Of a stretch of DNA of 64,000 bases, positions 26,801 through 36,538 are shown piece after piece; the first letter of the stretch is position 1; every line of letters starts with the position of its first letter. Source of the stretch: SP5GCR1 sp965199685 (GTDB lineage: Bacteria > Pseudomonadota > Gammaproteobacteria > Poriferisulfidales > Oxydemutatoraceae); assembly GCA_965199685.1 (NCBI GenBank), contig OZ241323.1, positions 1 to 64,000 of the forward strand. Reading direction: 5' to 3'. A program made the translations under genes and the position numbers. Below the pieces are notes generated by a model. The model was given only the letters and a program-made list of their open reading frames with translations, had not been told where the DNA came from and did not search any database.

Positions 26801-29800
26801 CGCATAGACGATGGCGATGACGCAGTAGCAGACAGAGACACGGCCTCGCCGGTAATCACAGTAGACGAAGAAACCCTAGTCATTGGACTTGAGGATGGAA
26901 CAACTGCTACTTACAGTATAACCTTTGGGCTCAGTGTTGATAGTGTTGATAAGGAAGTTTCAACATTGAATGATACGAGTTCGTATAATCTAATACAAGA
27001 AAAGTCGGACAATACTACGGAAACCGTAAGTACACAGCCGACCATAACTGTTGTTGATTCAATGAGTGTGACAATTAGTTATGCAATAATGACCAGAGAC
27101 TTGTCCTCAGTGGCTGAGACCACAGGCTTTAACCTAGTGCGTTCTAATCTTGAGACTGCCCTATTAGATACATCAGGAAATCTTCCCACCATTGGTGGTA
27201 GCGAGATAAATGCCGGGGACACAATAGCCCGCGTAGTTAGAGATCCAGATGGTCCTGAGATTACGATATCAGTAATAGATTTAGTTCCAGAAGACGACGC
27301 TGTTGAAGCAATGCCGCTTGACGACGGCAATAGTTATCAGGTTGCGTTTAAGGTCGTGAACACACAACACGCCGAGCAGCCGATTCTTAACATTGGTATG
27401 CAGGATCAGTATCGGCTACTACGCAAACTGGAGGGAATTGACACACCAGTTTCTACTACGCACACAGCGACATTTCTTGTTGATGAATCCTTTGTGAATG
27501 AGGGCGAGACGACTCTAACTTATACGGTGCGGATAGATAATCCGGAAGATAGTTTGACAGATACTCAGCAAACCGAAGGTTTTGTGCTGGCACGCGCTGC
27601 AGGAGGCTTATTGAGCAATTTCTTGAACGCTCCAAAATTAGATGATGGTGTTGCTGACACCACCCCAGTAGACAACATAGCAGAGGATGCGCCGATTGAT
27701 CCAGATGCAGTGTCGCGTAGGGACACAACTCCCCCGACAATTGGTGTAGACGGAAGCGTAGAATTGACCGGCGAAAACCAATATCTAATTTCGTTTGAGG
27801 TAACTCGTAGCGAAGCAGTCCGGGGATTTGCAACAGGGTCAACGGAATCTTTTGTTTTGTTAGTTGTAGAGAGCGAAGGTAGTACTCCAACGGTGTCTAC
27901 TATACAACCTACCCCTGACACGGTAACCGTTGTTGGGAATGTTGCAACTATTTCGTATAATCAGGTGACCTTTAGCGGGCCTCAGTTTGGTTTCACTCTA
28001 GGCCGTGGCGGCAACAATCTACGAGACTTGTCAAACAACGACCCGGTAGATCATTCAACTAACACGGTCACAGTGCTTGAGAATGCGCCGTTAGATTCGG
28101 ATGAAATACTTCGCGACATTACGCCAGCAGAAATTACGGTGGTGGCAGATGGCGGCATGGCGCGCGCAGGTGGTTTAAGCAATCTATCTGTATATCAATA
28201 TAGTGTGACTTTCAACGTGACCGCAGATAAAGGAGTCACAAATCTTGCCAACCCTGATAGCTACACGATATTCCGCATACTTAATAATGGCACCCCAGAA
28301 CTGATTCCCTCTGGGATGGCAACAATAACTGACCCCAATAGTGATGCTAACCCTGATTACACTGCTCGTTCAAGGGCGGGACAGATTCAAGCTGATGTCA
28401 CATTTGCCGATTTGGCAGCAGTACAAGGCACTCGTGGACTTACGCTAGGGAGCGGCGTAAATCTAAATGATGACCAACTACCTAAGGACGGTGGAGACAG
28501 GACGGCAGTGAAAGACGGTGGTGATCCTCTTTATCCCAGTGACGCATCCGACACGGCAAGAGTGATAGCCCCGCTAGCAGATGGACAGATTGTCGCTGGA
28601 TCAGGCAATGCAATAGCATCAAGAGATGACACTGCTCCAGAGCTTAATGTGACTGCCGGCGTGTTGACGGAAGCAAGCGATAGCGATCACACCTACAGCG
28701 GTAGCTTCACGGTCACAGTGGATTCAAGAGAGCAAGTTGTGGGTATCGATACCGTCGCCTATCAATTACAACGTGTACCGTTGAGCAATGGTGGCGCAGG
28801 AACTCCAGTGGATATAACCGCAACACTAACCCCGTCCAGCATAACAAACAACAGCGTGGTAATCAGCTTTAGTGATGTTGATCTTGATGATTTCGCACAA
28901 GCACAGGATACCTATGGTTTTACATTAGCACTTCCTTCTCCCATCCCTGCCGATAGTTTAATAGATTTATTCGGTAATGATGTTAATACCATTGCAGATA
29001 CTGGAGATGACGCGATTGCTAGAATAAACAAAGATTCGCCCGTGATTGGTATCAGTACGAGCGATAGCGACATCAGTGGTGGCACTAATGGTACATACAG
29101 CATGAGCTTTGCAACAACGGCAAACCAAGTCGTGCCAACCTTAAACTCAGCGGATTCCTATCAACTGGTGCAAGTGATGGATAGCGATGATGATGCGGAT
29201 ACATTGGAAGCAATAGCCGCCGGGAATATTACCGCAACCCCTTCAGGTGATACTGAGGCAACAACGATTAGCTATACAGTTGATCTCTCCGATCTTTCAG
29301 GGACGCAAAGAGCCAATATTGAAGGATTCACACTCATTCGTAATGGAGCTGACACATTGATAGATAGAAGTGGCAACCAGCCTGCTAAAGCCGATGGTAC
29401 TACGCTGATAGCCGGAACTGGTGCCGACTTGCTACCCCGATTGATATCCGAAGTGAGTAGTGGCGGCGAGATTTCGGTAGTAGCGACAATAGAGCGTACT
29501 CCACCTGCGATTACGGTGCTTGCACTTGGAGAAGAGGCTGTTCCCTCAGATGACGATGTCAATGAATATACACTGCGCTTTGAGGTGGAATCTAGCGAAC
29601 CTGTTCCTGATCTAGACGATCCATCATCGTATGTTGTGATGCGCCGCCTAATCAGCAATGGAATGCTGGAACCCCTCGCTACAGCTTCTGTTACTCCAGG
29701 AGATGTTGATGCTGGAAATCAGAATACGACATTAAGTTTTACTGTCACATTGGACTTAATAGATATAACGCGAGACACTAATGGCTTTACATTAGGTCGT

Positions 29801-31984
29801 GCAGGAGTTGATGCCGACTGCCATTTATGCGATGCCTCAGGTAATGCGCCAGTCAAAGGTGGTGATGATGATCATGGTTCAGGTGCTATAGCGGTTGATA
29901 TGCGTATAGATGATGCGCCAGAAGCATTACTCGCAAGAGATACAACTAAACCGCAAATCACAGTAGCAGCCGGTGCTGATGGTGCCGTTCCACAAGGAGC
30001 CGAGGGAAGTGGGAGTTATCAGATGACATTCACGGTAACATCTGCGAATGATGATGCTGTGCCAACCCTGGACATGGACTCTTCTTATCAATTGGTGCGT
30101 ATATTCAAGAATAGTACTGCCACTGAGGTAATTACTAATCTTATGGTAGATGTTAGCGATGATGCCAGTGATACAGTAACGGAACTCACATATACGACAA
30201 CTCTGACGACACAAATTCTGGATACGGCAGGCTTTACACTTGCTCGTTCTACCGACACGATTAGCTTGTTGGATGCGTCTGGTAATATACCTGTTAAAAG
30301 TGACGGAACTACCATAACCGCTGGTAGTTTTATAGCTTCAGTAAATAACGACGGACAAGTTGATGATGAAAATGCAATAGCAGAATTACCACTGAGTAAC
30401 GTTGACACCCTGGCAAGCCTGGAACTGACAGCCATGATAAATTCGGTCTCAACAAACATAACCCTTGATCCCAATCCCTTCGACAGAGACCAACTAGATT
30501 ATACAGCAAGTGTGATATTTAGTGTGGACAGTGTGGACGTGAGACCAACGGCGAATAGTGATTATGTCACCTCTATCACGGTTAATAGCAACGATGTGGA
30601 AAGCGGTGATGCAAGTAATGTGGTATTAAACGACCCAGGAACGGATGTAGAAACGGAGGTTGAGGTTAAAGTGACCGCAGAAGACGGCATAACATCTCGA
30701 ACTTATACTATAACGATTACGCGTGCAACGGAGGCAAGCAATGTTGCAACACTCAGTGACTTAACACTAGAAGGTATCCCATCTGAATTGTTCACCTTTG
30801 ATCCTACAACGACTACTCAAGCTGTACCGGTTCCTTTCCGCATAAATCAAACGACGGTGATGGCAATGACAACTCATCCGGGAGCAACGATTGCGATTGC
30901 GTTGGACGGAAACCCACTGCCTGATCCTATTAGATTGGCAGAGGGTGATAATGTGATTACGATTGATGTTATGCCAGAAGATCGCTCTACAACGAATACC
31001 TACACCATAACCATCACGCGTGGGGCGGCGAGCAACGATGCAACACTCAGTAGCTTAACATTAGACGGTATCCCGTTTACCTTTAATCCTTCAACGACTA
31101 CTTATACTCTAACGGTTCCCTTTGAAATATCCGCAACGACGGTGACGGCAGTGGTGAACCATCCAGGAGCGAGCGAAGCGATTAGGGTGGGTGATTCTGA
31201 CAGTGATGGTCGCAATATTAGTTTGGATGTGAGAAGTGAAAATGTAATTACGATTGCCGTTACTCCAGAAGATCTGTCTATGCCGACTACCTATACCATA
31301 ACCATAACGCGTCTGGCAAACACTGTTGCAACACTTGGCAGCTTATCGTTAGCGGGTATCCAGTTTGACTTTGATTCTTCAACATTTACTTATGATGATA
31401 TAGTAATCGGCTATATAACTCAGACAACGGTGACGGCAATGGTATCTGTTCCTGGTGGGGCAGAGATTACAGCACTTACGATAAATGGTAATGCAGAGGA
31501 TGTCACTGCCGCCGGTTCAAATATAGAAACCGTTATCCAATTAGGTACTACGGAAACCATGGTTGAGATTACAGTGACTGCGGCGGCCGGTAATGAACAG
31601 CCCTATACCCTAACCATCACGCGTAACGACGATGCAACACTCGCCAGCTTATCGTTAGCAGATATCCCGTTTGAGTTTAATTCTTCAACTACTACTTATA
31701 CGGTAATGGCAGGTGAGACAACTCAGACGATGCTGATGGCAACGGTATCTGTTCCTGATGGAGCAATGGTTACAACACTTACGGTAGTAAACGGTACTGC
31801 AGAACCTATCACTCCTAGTACGAGTATAGAAACTGACATTGAATTGAACGAAGATGGTGATACCGTAATTGGGATTGAGGTGACTGCGGCGGATGGCAGC
31901 ACACAAACCTACGACATAACTGTTCAAGTTTCAAGAGGCATTCGTCTCCGCATCAAGGTATTCCTTGAAGGCCCCTTACAATAA
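23810..31984 (+). CDS. Giant secreted Ig-like/cadherin-like repeat protein
   Basis: A 2,724-residue exported protein from the ATG at 23810, chosen because CAGGGAAATCC precedes it and a signal peptide follows at once (KKFFTILLLLLVGSAYAQ); an ATG at 23786 lacks both. After a Cys-containing head of about 300 residues come about 12 modules of 120-160 residues, each beginning with a PxI(T/W)V strand and ending GFTLxRxxxxLxDxxGNxP...ARD. The last 550 residues are five cadherin-like beta-sandwich modules (ATLSSLTLDGIPFTFNPSTTTY...TYTITITR). The protein is rich in Asp and Thr and poor in Lys, as expected for a calcium-stabilised surface fibre or adhesin. It ends RIKVFLEGPLQ with no membrane anchor or sorting tail visible. 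Modules 3-5 are the most alike, suggesting recent duplication. Confidence 0.85.
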   Translation: MKKFFTILLLLLVGSAYAQTALAQIPFVQSRFFGMPQGIADTCQTCAPSTDGVLEYRLAYPTLEGITTATYTVQLRVSGGNPAAKDMTRLAFASVRLTYNISQIGDGFTQRVVDEGACTYEPDDSFIGKYDYTFNDTTVNSFTITASTPDQTTTASSLVMLSDTFQDFVEITCSIISRNAGIAISGTDITSNMIYVYASDALDETLITERRNIFPLAHNNFRYFDNPSYPLDYASYSNGMGLRITFPQPLSTTLTSSSFNSPIGQDLFNDVKHTAGDNVALVEFNQIPPASSFIVLGSDTNSLGSFMPALPSYDENAPRATGISVTDMRMSSLNAQSTWVIETNKPLDPTTVNADNICLTETPGICPETALTDPTIESVNYAMNTTEVTVVIEEDNPGQSKTLTLAFKRNSVRGTDQRAMEEYQVELINNPVDLPDIVKPEISVEAVTDATGNTPLSGNLSPTAEGNNEYEYEIFFKVTANENVPTLNSTSSYSLLSVTGSAAPANVADATLEITPTSGAQEAILQYTVPVSSALAAVDYFTVARRGESLKDETGNDPTDSEDPPNDIAADGIITDAATARATRDKTPPEIWVPMASLTPSNDGKTYRIEFLVRSDEAVPSIGSAASYSLLHLVNSGTAEDLSSMTPLSILPDGATTMVTVIYTVIINDYTIVERTAGFTLGRGAGAEALRDADGNAPVKEVDGTPIPNPDNTNTGRIDDRPAAVASRGVDSPEIWVPSASLTPTSNDGKTYEIEFVVRSDEAVPTIGSADSYSLYRIIDGGADPVEFTGGTLSINANSATTMSTVTYTNVTINDYADVILTTGFTLYRSAVVEALRDADGNAPVKEADGTTPIANSARIDDRPAAVADREVVSPKITVPSASLTPSNDGKTYQIEFLVNSPDEPVPSIGSDSSYSLIRIISNGTTETVTGATLSVNANDDNTTATVTYTTTINDYADVRLTTGFTLYRSANEEALRDAVGNAPVMADGTTLINNSARIDDGDDAVADRDTASPVITVDEETLVIGLEDGTTATYSITFGLSVDSVDKEVSTLNDTSSYNLIQEKSDNTTETVSTQPTITVVDSMSVTISYAIMTRDLSSVAETTGFNLVRSNLETALLDTSGNLPTIGGSEINAGDTIARVVRDPDGPEITISVIDLVPEDDAVEAMPLDDGNSYQVAFKVVNTQHAEQPILNIGMQDQYRLLRKLEGIDTPVSTTHTATFLVDESFVNEGETTLTYTVRIDNPEDSLTDTQQTEGFVLARAAGGLLSNFLNAPKLDDGVADTTPVDNIAEDAPIDPDAVSRRDTTPPTIGVDGSVELTGENQYLISFEVTRSEAVRGFATGSTESFVLLVVESEGSTPTVSTIQPTPDTVTVVGNVATISYNQVTFSGPQFGFTLGRGGNNLRDLSNNDPVDHSTNTVTVLENAPLDSDEILRDITPAEITVVADGGMARAGGLSNLSVYQYSVTFNVTADKGVTNLANPDSYTIFRILNNGTPELIPSGMATITDPNSDANPDYTARSRAGQIQADVTFADLAAVQGTRGLTLGSGVNLNDDQLPKDGGDRTAVKDGGDPLYPSDASDTARVIAPLADGQIVAGSGNAIASRDDTAPELNVTAGVLTEASDSDHTYSGSFTVTVDSREQVVGIDTVAYQLQRVPLSNGGAGTPVDITATLTPSSITNNSVVISFSDVDLDDFAQAQDTYGFTLALPSPIPADSLIDLFGNDVNTIADTGDDAIARINKDSPVIGISTSDSDISGGTNGTYSMSFATTANQVVPTLNSADSYQLVQVMDSDDDADTLEAIAAGNITATPSGDTEATTISYTVDLSDLSGTQRANIEGFTLIRNGADTLIDRSGNQPAKADGTTLIAGTGADLLPRLISEVSSGGEISVVATIERTPPAITVLALGEEAVPSDDDVNEYTLRFEVESSEPVPDLDDPSSYVVMRRLISNGMLEPLATASVTPGDVDAGNQNTTLSFTVTLDLIDITRDTNGFTLGRAGVDADCHLCDASGNAPVKGGDDDHGSGAIAVDMRIDDAPEALLARDTTKPQITVAAGADGAVPQGAEGSGSYQMTFTVTSANDDAVPTLDMDSSYQLVRIFKNSTATEVITNLMVDVSDDASDTVTELTYTTTLTTQILDTAGFTLARSTDTISLLDASGNIPVKSDGTTITAGSFIASVNNDGQVDDENAIAELPLSNVDTLASLELTAMINSVSTNITLDPNPFDRDQLDYTASVIFSVDSVDVRPTANSDYVTSITVNSNDVESGDASNVVLNDPGTDVETEVEVKVTAEDGITSRTYTITITRATEASNVATLSDLTLEGIPSELFTFDPTTTTQAVPVPFRINQTTVMAMTTHPGATIAIALDGNPLPDPIRLAEGDNVITIDVMPEDRSTTNTYTITITRGAASNDATLSSLTLDGIPFTFNPSTTTYTLTVPFEISATTVTAVVNHPGASEAIRVGDSDSDGRNISLDVRSENVITIAVTPEDLSMPTTYTITITRLANTVATLGSLSLAGIQFDFDSSTFTYDDIVIGYITQTTVTAMVSVPGGAEITALTINGNAEDVTAAGSNIETVIQLGTTETMVEITVTAAAGNEQPYTLTITRNDDATLASLSLADIPFEFNSSTTTYTVMAGETTQTMLMATVSVPDGAMVTTLTVVNGTAEPITPSTSIETDIELNEDGDTVIGIEVTAADGSTQTYDITVQVSRGIRLRIKVFLEGPLQ

Positions 31985-33960
31985 CGCCTACGCCATCAAA
32001 TTAACCAACTATTGGTGCTGGACATCTCCCCTCCTGTGGAGGAGAGATGTCTAGTACAGACACACTGCTGCGATTGCATTATATCTGCTCTTGGCAATTC
32101 CCCTCCTGTGGAGGGGTGTCAGGCTTTGCCTGACGGGGTGGTTGTGTCATTTCTGCACCCGCTAATTCCTCTCCTCTGGAGGGGTGGCGGGCGAAGCCCG
32201 ACGGGGTGGTTGTGTGGGTTCTGTACCAGCTAATTCCCCTCCTCTGGAGGGGTGTCAGGCTTTGCCTGACAGGGTGGTTTTGTAGGTTCTGCACCAGCTA
32301 ATTCCCCTCCTGTGGAGGGGTGTCAGGCTTTGCCTGACGGGGTGGTTGTGTCATTTCTGCACCCGCTAATTCCCCTCCTCTGGAGGGGTGGCGGGCGAAG
32401 CCCGACGGGGTGGTTGTATGGGTTCTGTACCAGCTAATTCCCCTCCTGTGGAGGGGTGGCGGGCGAAGCCTGACGGGGTGGTTGTGTCATTTCTGCACCC
32501 GCTAATTCCCCTCCTCTGGAGGGGTGGCGGGCGAAGCCCGACGGGGTGGTTTTGTAGGTTCTGCACCCGCTAATTCCCCTCCTGTGGAGGGGTGGCGGGC
32601 GAAGCCTGACGGGGTGGTTTTTTGTGTCATTTCTGCACTCGCTAATTCCCCTCCTCTGGAGGGGTGGCGGGCGAAGCCCGACGGGGTGGTTGTGTGGTTT
32701 TTTGGTTGCCTAGTACAGACACACTGCTGCGATTGCCTCATATCTGCTCTTGGCAATTCCTCTCCTGTGGAGGGGTGTCAGGCTTTGCCTGACGGGGTGG
32801 TTTTTTGTGTACCCAACAAATCTACGATGCCTAGTACAAATACACTGCTGCGATTGCATCATATCTGCTCTCGGCAATTCCCCTCCTGTGGAGGGGTGTC
32901 AGGCTTTGCCTGACGGGGTGGTTTTTTTGTGTACCCAACAAATCTACGATGCCTAGTACAGACACACTGCTGCGATTGCCTCATATCTGCTCTTGGCAAT
33001 TCCCCTCCTGTGGAGGGGTGTCAGGCTTTGCCTGACGGGGTGGTTTTTTGTGTACCCAACAAATCTACGATGCCTAGTACAAATACACTGCTGCGATTGC
33101 ATCATATCTGCTCTCGGCAATTCCCCTCCTGTGGAGGGGTGTCAGGCTTTGCCTGACGGGGTGGTTGTGTAGGTTCTGTACCAGCTAATTCCCCTCCTCT
33201 GGAGGGGTGGCGGGCGAAGCCTGACGGGGTGGTTGTGTAGGTTCTGCACCAGCTAATTCCCCTCCTGTGGAGGGGTGTCAGGCTTTGCCTGACGGGGTGG
33301 TTGTGTAGGTTCTGCACCAGCTAATTCCCCTCCTGTGGAGGGGTGTCAGGCTTTGCCTGACGGGGTGGTTTTTTGTGTACCCAACAAATCTACGATGCCT
33401 AGTACAAATACACTGCTGCGATTGCCTCATATCTGCTCTTGGCAATTCCCCTCCTGTGGAGGGGTGTCAGGCTTTGCCTGACGGGGTGGTTTTTTGTGTA
33501 CCCAACAAATCTACGATGCCTAGTACAAATACACTGCTGCGATTGCATCATATCTGCTCTTGGCAATTCCCCTCCTGTGGAGGGGTGTCAGGCTTTGCCT
33601 GACGGGGTGGTTTTTTGTGTACCCAACAAATCTACGATGTCTAGTACAAATACACTGCTGCGATTGCCTCATATCTGCTCTTGGCAATTCCCCTCCTGTG
33701 GAGGGGTGTCAGGCTTTGCCTGACGGGGTGGTTTTTTGTGTACCCAACAAATCTACGATGCCTAGTACAGACACACTGCTGCGATTGCCTCATATCTGCT
33801 CTTGGCAATTCCCCTCCTGTGGAGGGGTGTCAGGCTTTGCCTGACGGGGTGGTTTTTTGTGTACCCAACAAATCTACGATGCCTAGTACAAATACACTGC
33901 TGCGATTGCATCATATCTGCTCCCGGCAATTCCTCTCTATAGAAGGGGAATAGTTTGCCT
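31985..33960. repeat. Tandem array of about 22 short palindromic units
   Basis: Each unit has CCCCTCCTGTGGAGGGG (or the CTCTGG form), then GTCAGGC..GCCTGAC or GGCGGGC..GCCCGAC, then GGGGTGGTT. Two spacings alternate in blocks: 68 bp (starts near 32161, 32229, 32297, 32365, 32433, 32501, 32569) and 121 bp (near 33441, 33562, 33683, 33804, 33925) with a constant CCCAACAAATCTACGATG linker. First and last units are degenerate. Both inner hairpins stay palindromic when bases change (CAGGC/GCCTG against CGGGC/GCCCG). Many short frames in both directions arise from the repetition and are not taken as genes. Confidence 0.9.
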
Positions 33961-34062
33961 TTACCGCTCGCGTAAATTCAATGGCATATAATGGTTTGAT
34001 TTGTGCAATGACGATACTTGTGCAATGACGATACTTTTTCAACACCACTCCCTTTGTTTTTA

Positions 34063-34071
34063 TGTTATAAT
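34063..34071 (+). promoter_or_regulatory. Extended -10 promoter candidate for rpsO-pnp
   Basis: TGTTATAAT is an extended -10 box about 29 bases before the rpsO start. No good -35 box is visible, which is normal for extended -10 promoters. A 17-bp direct duplication (TTGTGCAATGACGATAC twice, about 34003-34036) and a decayed foldback end (ACTTTTTCAACA) lie just upstream. Confidence 0.5.
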
Positions 34072-34102
34072 GCTTTTTCATTAACCGAATACACATAGAA
34101 TG

Positions 34103-34372
34103 ATGCCCCTGAACAAAGAAAAGAAAACCAAAGTAGTTAAGGAATATGCCCGCTCTGAGAAAGACACAGGTTCGGTTGAAGTACAGGTTGCCTTATTGAC
34201 AGAGCGCATTAATGGACTTCAGAGCCACTTTGCAGAGCATAAGAAAGATACACACTCTAGAAGAGGTTTGCTTAAGATGGTGAACTCGCGTCGCCAGCTT
34301 CTTGATTACTTAAAATCCAAAGATAAAGATCGCTACCAAGTTCTAATATCATCTCTGGGACTACGCCGCTAA
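34103..34372 (+). CDS. rpsO: 30S ribosomal protein S15
   Basis: Small-subunit protein that binds 16S rRNA early in assembly. From the second ATG (34103) the product is 89 residues, the standard length; an adjacent ATG at 34100 would add one Met. Family sequence is complete: the Thr/Gly/Ser-rich first helix DTGSVEVQVALLTERINGL, then HFAEHKKDTHSRRGLLKMVNSRRQLLDYLK and the C-terminal GLRR. It is followed 26 bp later by pnp, the usual order. The normal upstream partners (truB, rbfA, infB) are not present. Confidence 0.95.
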   Translation: MPLNKEKKTKVVKEYARSEKDTGSVEVQVALLTERINGLQSHFAEHKKDTHSRRGLLKMVNSRRQLLDYLKSKDKDRYQVLISSLGLRR

Positions 34373-34398
34373 AAAGCGTTTGATCAGACGAGAAAAAT

Positions 34399-36483
34399 AT
34401 GCCTATAGTTAGGAAAACTTTCCAATATGGTAGCTATACCGTTTCAATGGAGACTGGCAAAATCGCCCGACAAGCCGATAGCGCGGTGCTGGTGAACATT
34501 GAGGATACGGTTGTTTTAGCCAGTGTCACCAGCAAAAGCGATCCATCCGTTTATAGAGATTTCTTACCGCTTTCCGTTCATTATCAGGAACGCACTTATG
34601 CTGCAGGAAAAATACCAGGTGGTTTTTTCAAGCGTGAGGGGCGTCCGTCTGAGAAAGAAACCTTAATATCTAGATTAATAGATAGACCCATACGACCCTT
34701 ATTCCCGGAAGGTTTCTCGGATGAAATACAAATTATTGCAACAGTTTTATCCTTAAACCCCGAAGTTGATGCGGATATTCCCGCTTTAATAGCGGCATCG
34801 GCTGCGGTTTCTATTTCGGGTATACCGTTTAACGGACCTATTGGTGCGGCTCGCATAGGTTTTCAAGATGGAAACTATCTGCTCAACCCTACCCTAGATC
34901 AATTAGACGCTTCGGATTTAGATTTAGTTGTAGCAGGCACTGATAAAGCAGTACTGATGGTGGAGTCGCAAGCCAAAGAATTGAGCGAACAGCAGATGCT
35001 AGAGGCGGTGACCTTCGGACACGAACAAATGCAATCAGTGATTGAGGCGATTAAGGAAATGGCCGATGAAGTCGGCAACCCAAAGTGGGAGTGGCAACCT
35101 TCGGTAAACCTTGATGCACTAAATGAAAAATTAGAAGCACATCTAGGTTCTGAGTTGCGCGTGGCTTATACCATTCCAGATAAAATTGAACGTCAATCAA
35201 CGGTTACAACATTACGCGATAAAGCACTTAGCTTATTGATGGAGGAAGGCGAGGACGAAGATAAAGAAAGTCGTGAAATGCAGATATTGAACGCATTTTC
35301 TTTACTGGAGAAAAAGATTGTCCGGAACAAAATCATCAACGGAGAATCACGCATAGACGGTCGTGGCACGCGTACGGTTAGACCTATCACTATTGAGGTC
35401 GGACAATTACCGCGAGTGCATGGGGATGCTTTATTCACAAGAGGCGAAACCCAAGCGATAGTTACCGCAACACTAGGGACTGATAGAGATGCCCAGATCA
35501 TTGATGGCATAGAAAAGGAGTATAAAGACCGCTTTATGCTACATTATAATTTTCCGTCATATTGTGTGGGTGAAGTCGGGTTTATGGGGTCTCCTAAACG
35601 CCGTGAAATAGGTCATGGTCGTTTGGCAAAGCGAGGTTTGTTGGCAGTGATGCCCGACGAGAGCGAGTTCCCCTATGTAATACGCGTTGTTTCGGAAATC
35701 ACTGAGTCAAATGGTTCTAGTTCTATGGCATCAGTTTGCGGCACCAGCTTGGCGTTAATGGATGCCGGTGTGCCGCTTAAATCCCATGTGAGTGGGATTG
35801 CGATGGGATTGATATTGCAAGGCGATCGTTATGCGGTATTGAGCGATATTATGGGAGACGAAGACCATTTTGGTGATATGGATTTCAAGGTGGCAGGTAC
35901 TGCCAAAGGTGTTACTGCGCTTCAAATGGATATAAAAATAGAAGGTGTCACTCCTGAAATCATGGATGCTGCTTTAGAACAAGCAAAAGAAGGACGGCTG
36001 CATATTCTTGCCAAAATGAACGCAGCACTTGATAACCCTAATCCGTTTTCTAAATATGCCCCCAAACTTCTAACCTTAAAGGTTAATCAGAATAAAATTC
36101 GTGACATTATAGGTAAAGGTGGTGCGACAATCCGTGCATTGACCGAGGAGACCGGCACCGTTATCAATGTGGAGGATGACGGGACTGTCGTTATCGCCTC
36201 CCCGGACGGAGAATCAGCCAATGAAGCTAAGCGTCGTATTGAGGAGCTTACTGCCGATGTAGAAATAGGACATGTCTATAACGGTAAAGTGGTGCGTATT
36301 ATGGATTTCGGTGCTTTCGTAACCATTTTGCCAGGTAGAGATGGCTTACTTCATGTTTCTCAAATTTGCAAGGAGCATGTAAAGGATGTTAGAGATAAGC
36401 TAAACGAGGGTGACGAAGTTAGCGTGAAAGTATTGGATATAGATAAACAAGGGCGAATTCGACTGAGTATGAAAGCAGTCTAA
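34399..36483 (+). CDS. pnp: Polyribonucleotide nucleotidyltransferase (PNPase)
   Basis: Phosphorolytic 3'-5' exoribonuclease, core of the RNA degradosome. The 694-residue protein has two RNase PH domains (first begins with the KTFQYGSYTVSMETGKIARQADSAVL region; second has GTRTVRPITIEVGQLPRVHGDALFTRGETQ), a KH domain (IRDIIGKGGATIRALTEETG) and an S1 domain (YNGKVVRIMDFGAFVTILPGRDGLLHVSQI). It stops right after S1, so any degradosome-binding tail beyond it is absent. Second gene of the rpsO-pnp pair. Confidence 0.96.
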   Translation: MPIVRKTFQYGSYTVSMETGKIARQADSAVLVNIEDTVVLASVTSKSDPSVYRDFLPLSVHYQERTYAAGKIPGGFFKREGRPSEKETLISRLIDRPIRPLFPEGFSDEIQIIATVLSLNPEVDADIPALIAASAAVSISGIPFNGPIGAARIGFQDGNYLLNPTLDQLDASDLDLVVAGTDKAVLMVESQAKELSEQQMLEAVTFGHEQMQSVIEAIKEMADEVGNPKWEWQPSVNLDALNEKLEAHLGSELRVAYTIPDKIERQSTVTTLRDKALSLLMEEGEDEDKESREMQILNAFSLLEKKIVRNKIINGESRIDGRGTRTVRPITIEVGQLPRVHGDALFTRGETQAIVTATLGTDRDAQIIDGIEKEYKDRFMLHYNFPSYCVGEVGFMGSPKRREIGHGRLAKRGLLAVMPDESEFPYVIRVVSEITESNGSSSMASVCGTSLALMDAGVPLKSHVSGIAMGLILQGDRYAVLSDIMGDEDHFGDMDFKVAGTAKGVTALQMDIKIEGVTPEIMDAALEQAKEGRLHILAKMNAALDNPNPFSKYAPKLLTLKVNQNKIRDIIGKGGATIRALTEETGTVINVEDDGTVVIASPDGESANEAKRRIEELTADVEIGHVYNGKVVRIMDFGAFVTILPGRDGLLHVSQICKEHVKDVRDKLNEGDEVSVKVLDIDKQGRIRLSMKAV

Positions 36484-36538
36484 GTTGTAGTTTTTCACAC
36501 TGCGGTAGAAACTAAAATCTTCGTTCCAATTAGACCTT

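Noticed and set aside
32012..33953. Short frames on both strands in the palindromic array, and resemblance to a CRISPR array
   Set aside because: Spacing is regular but the 'spacers' are themselves repeated and there are no cas genes; frames come from repetition.
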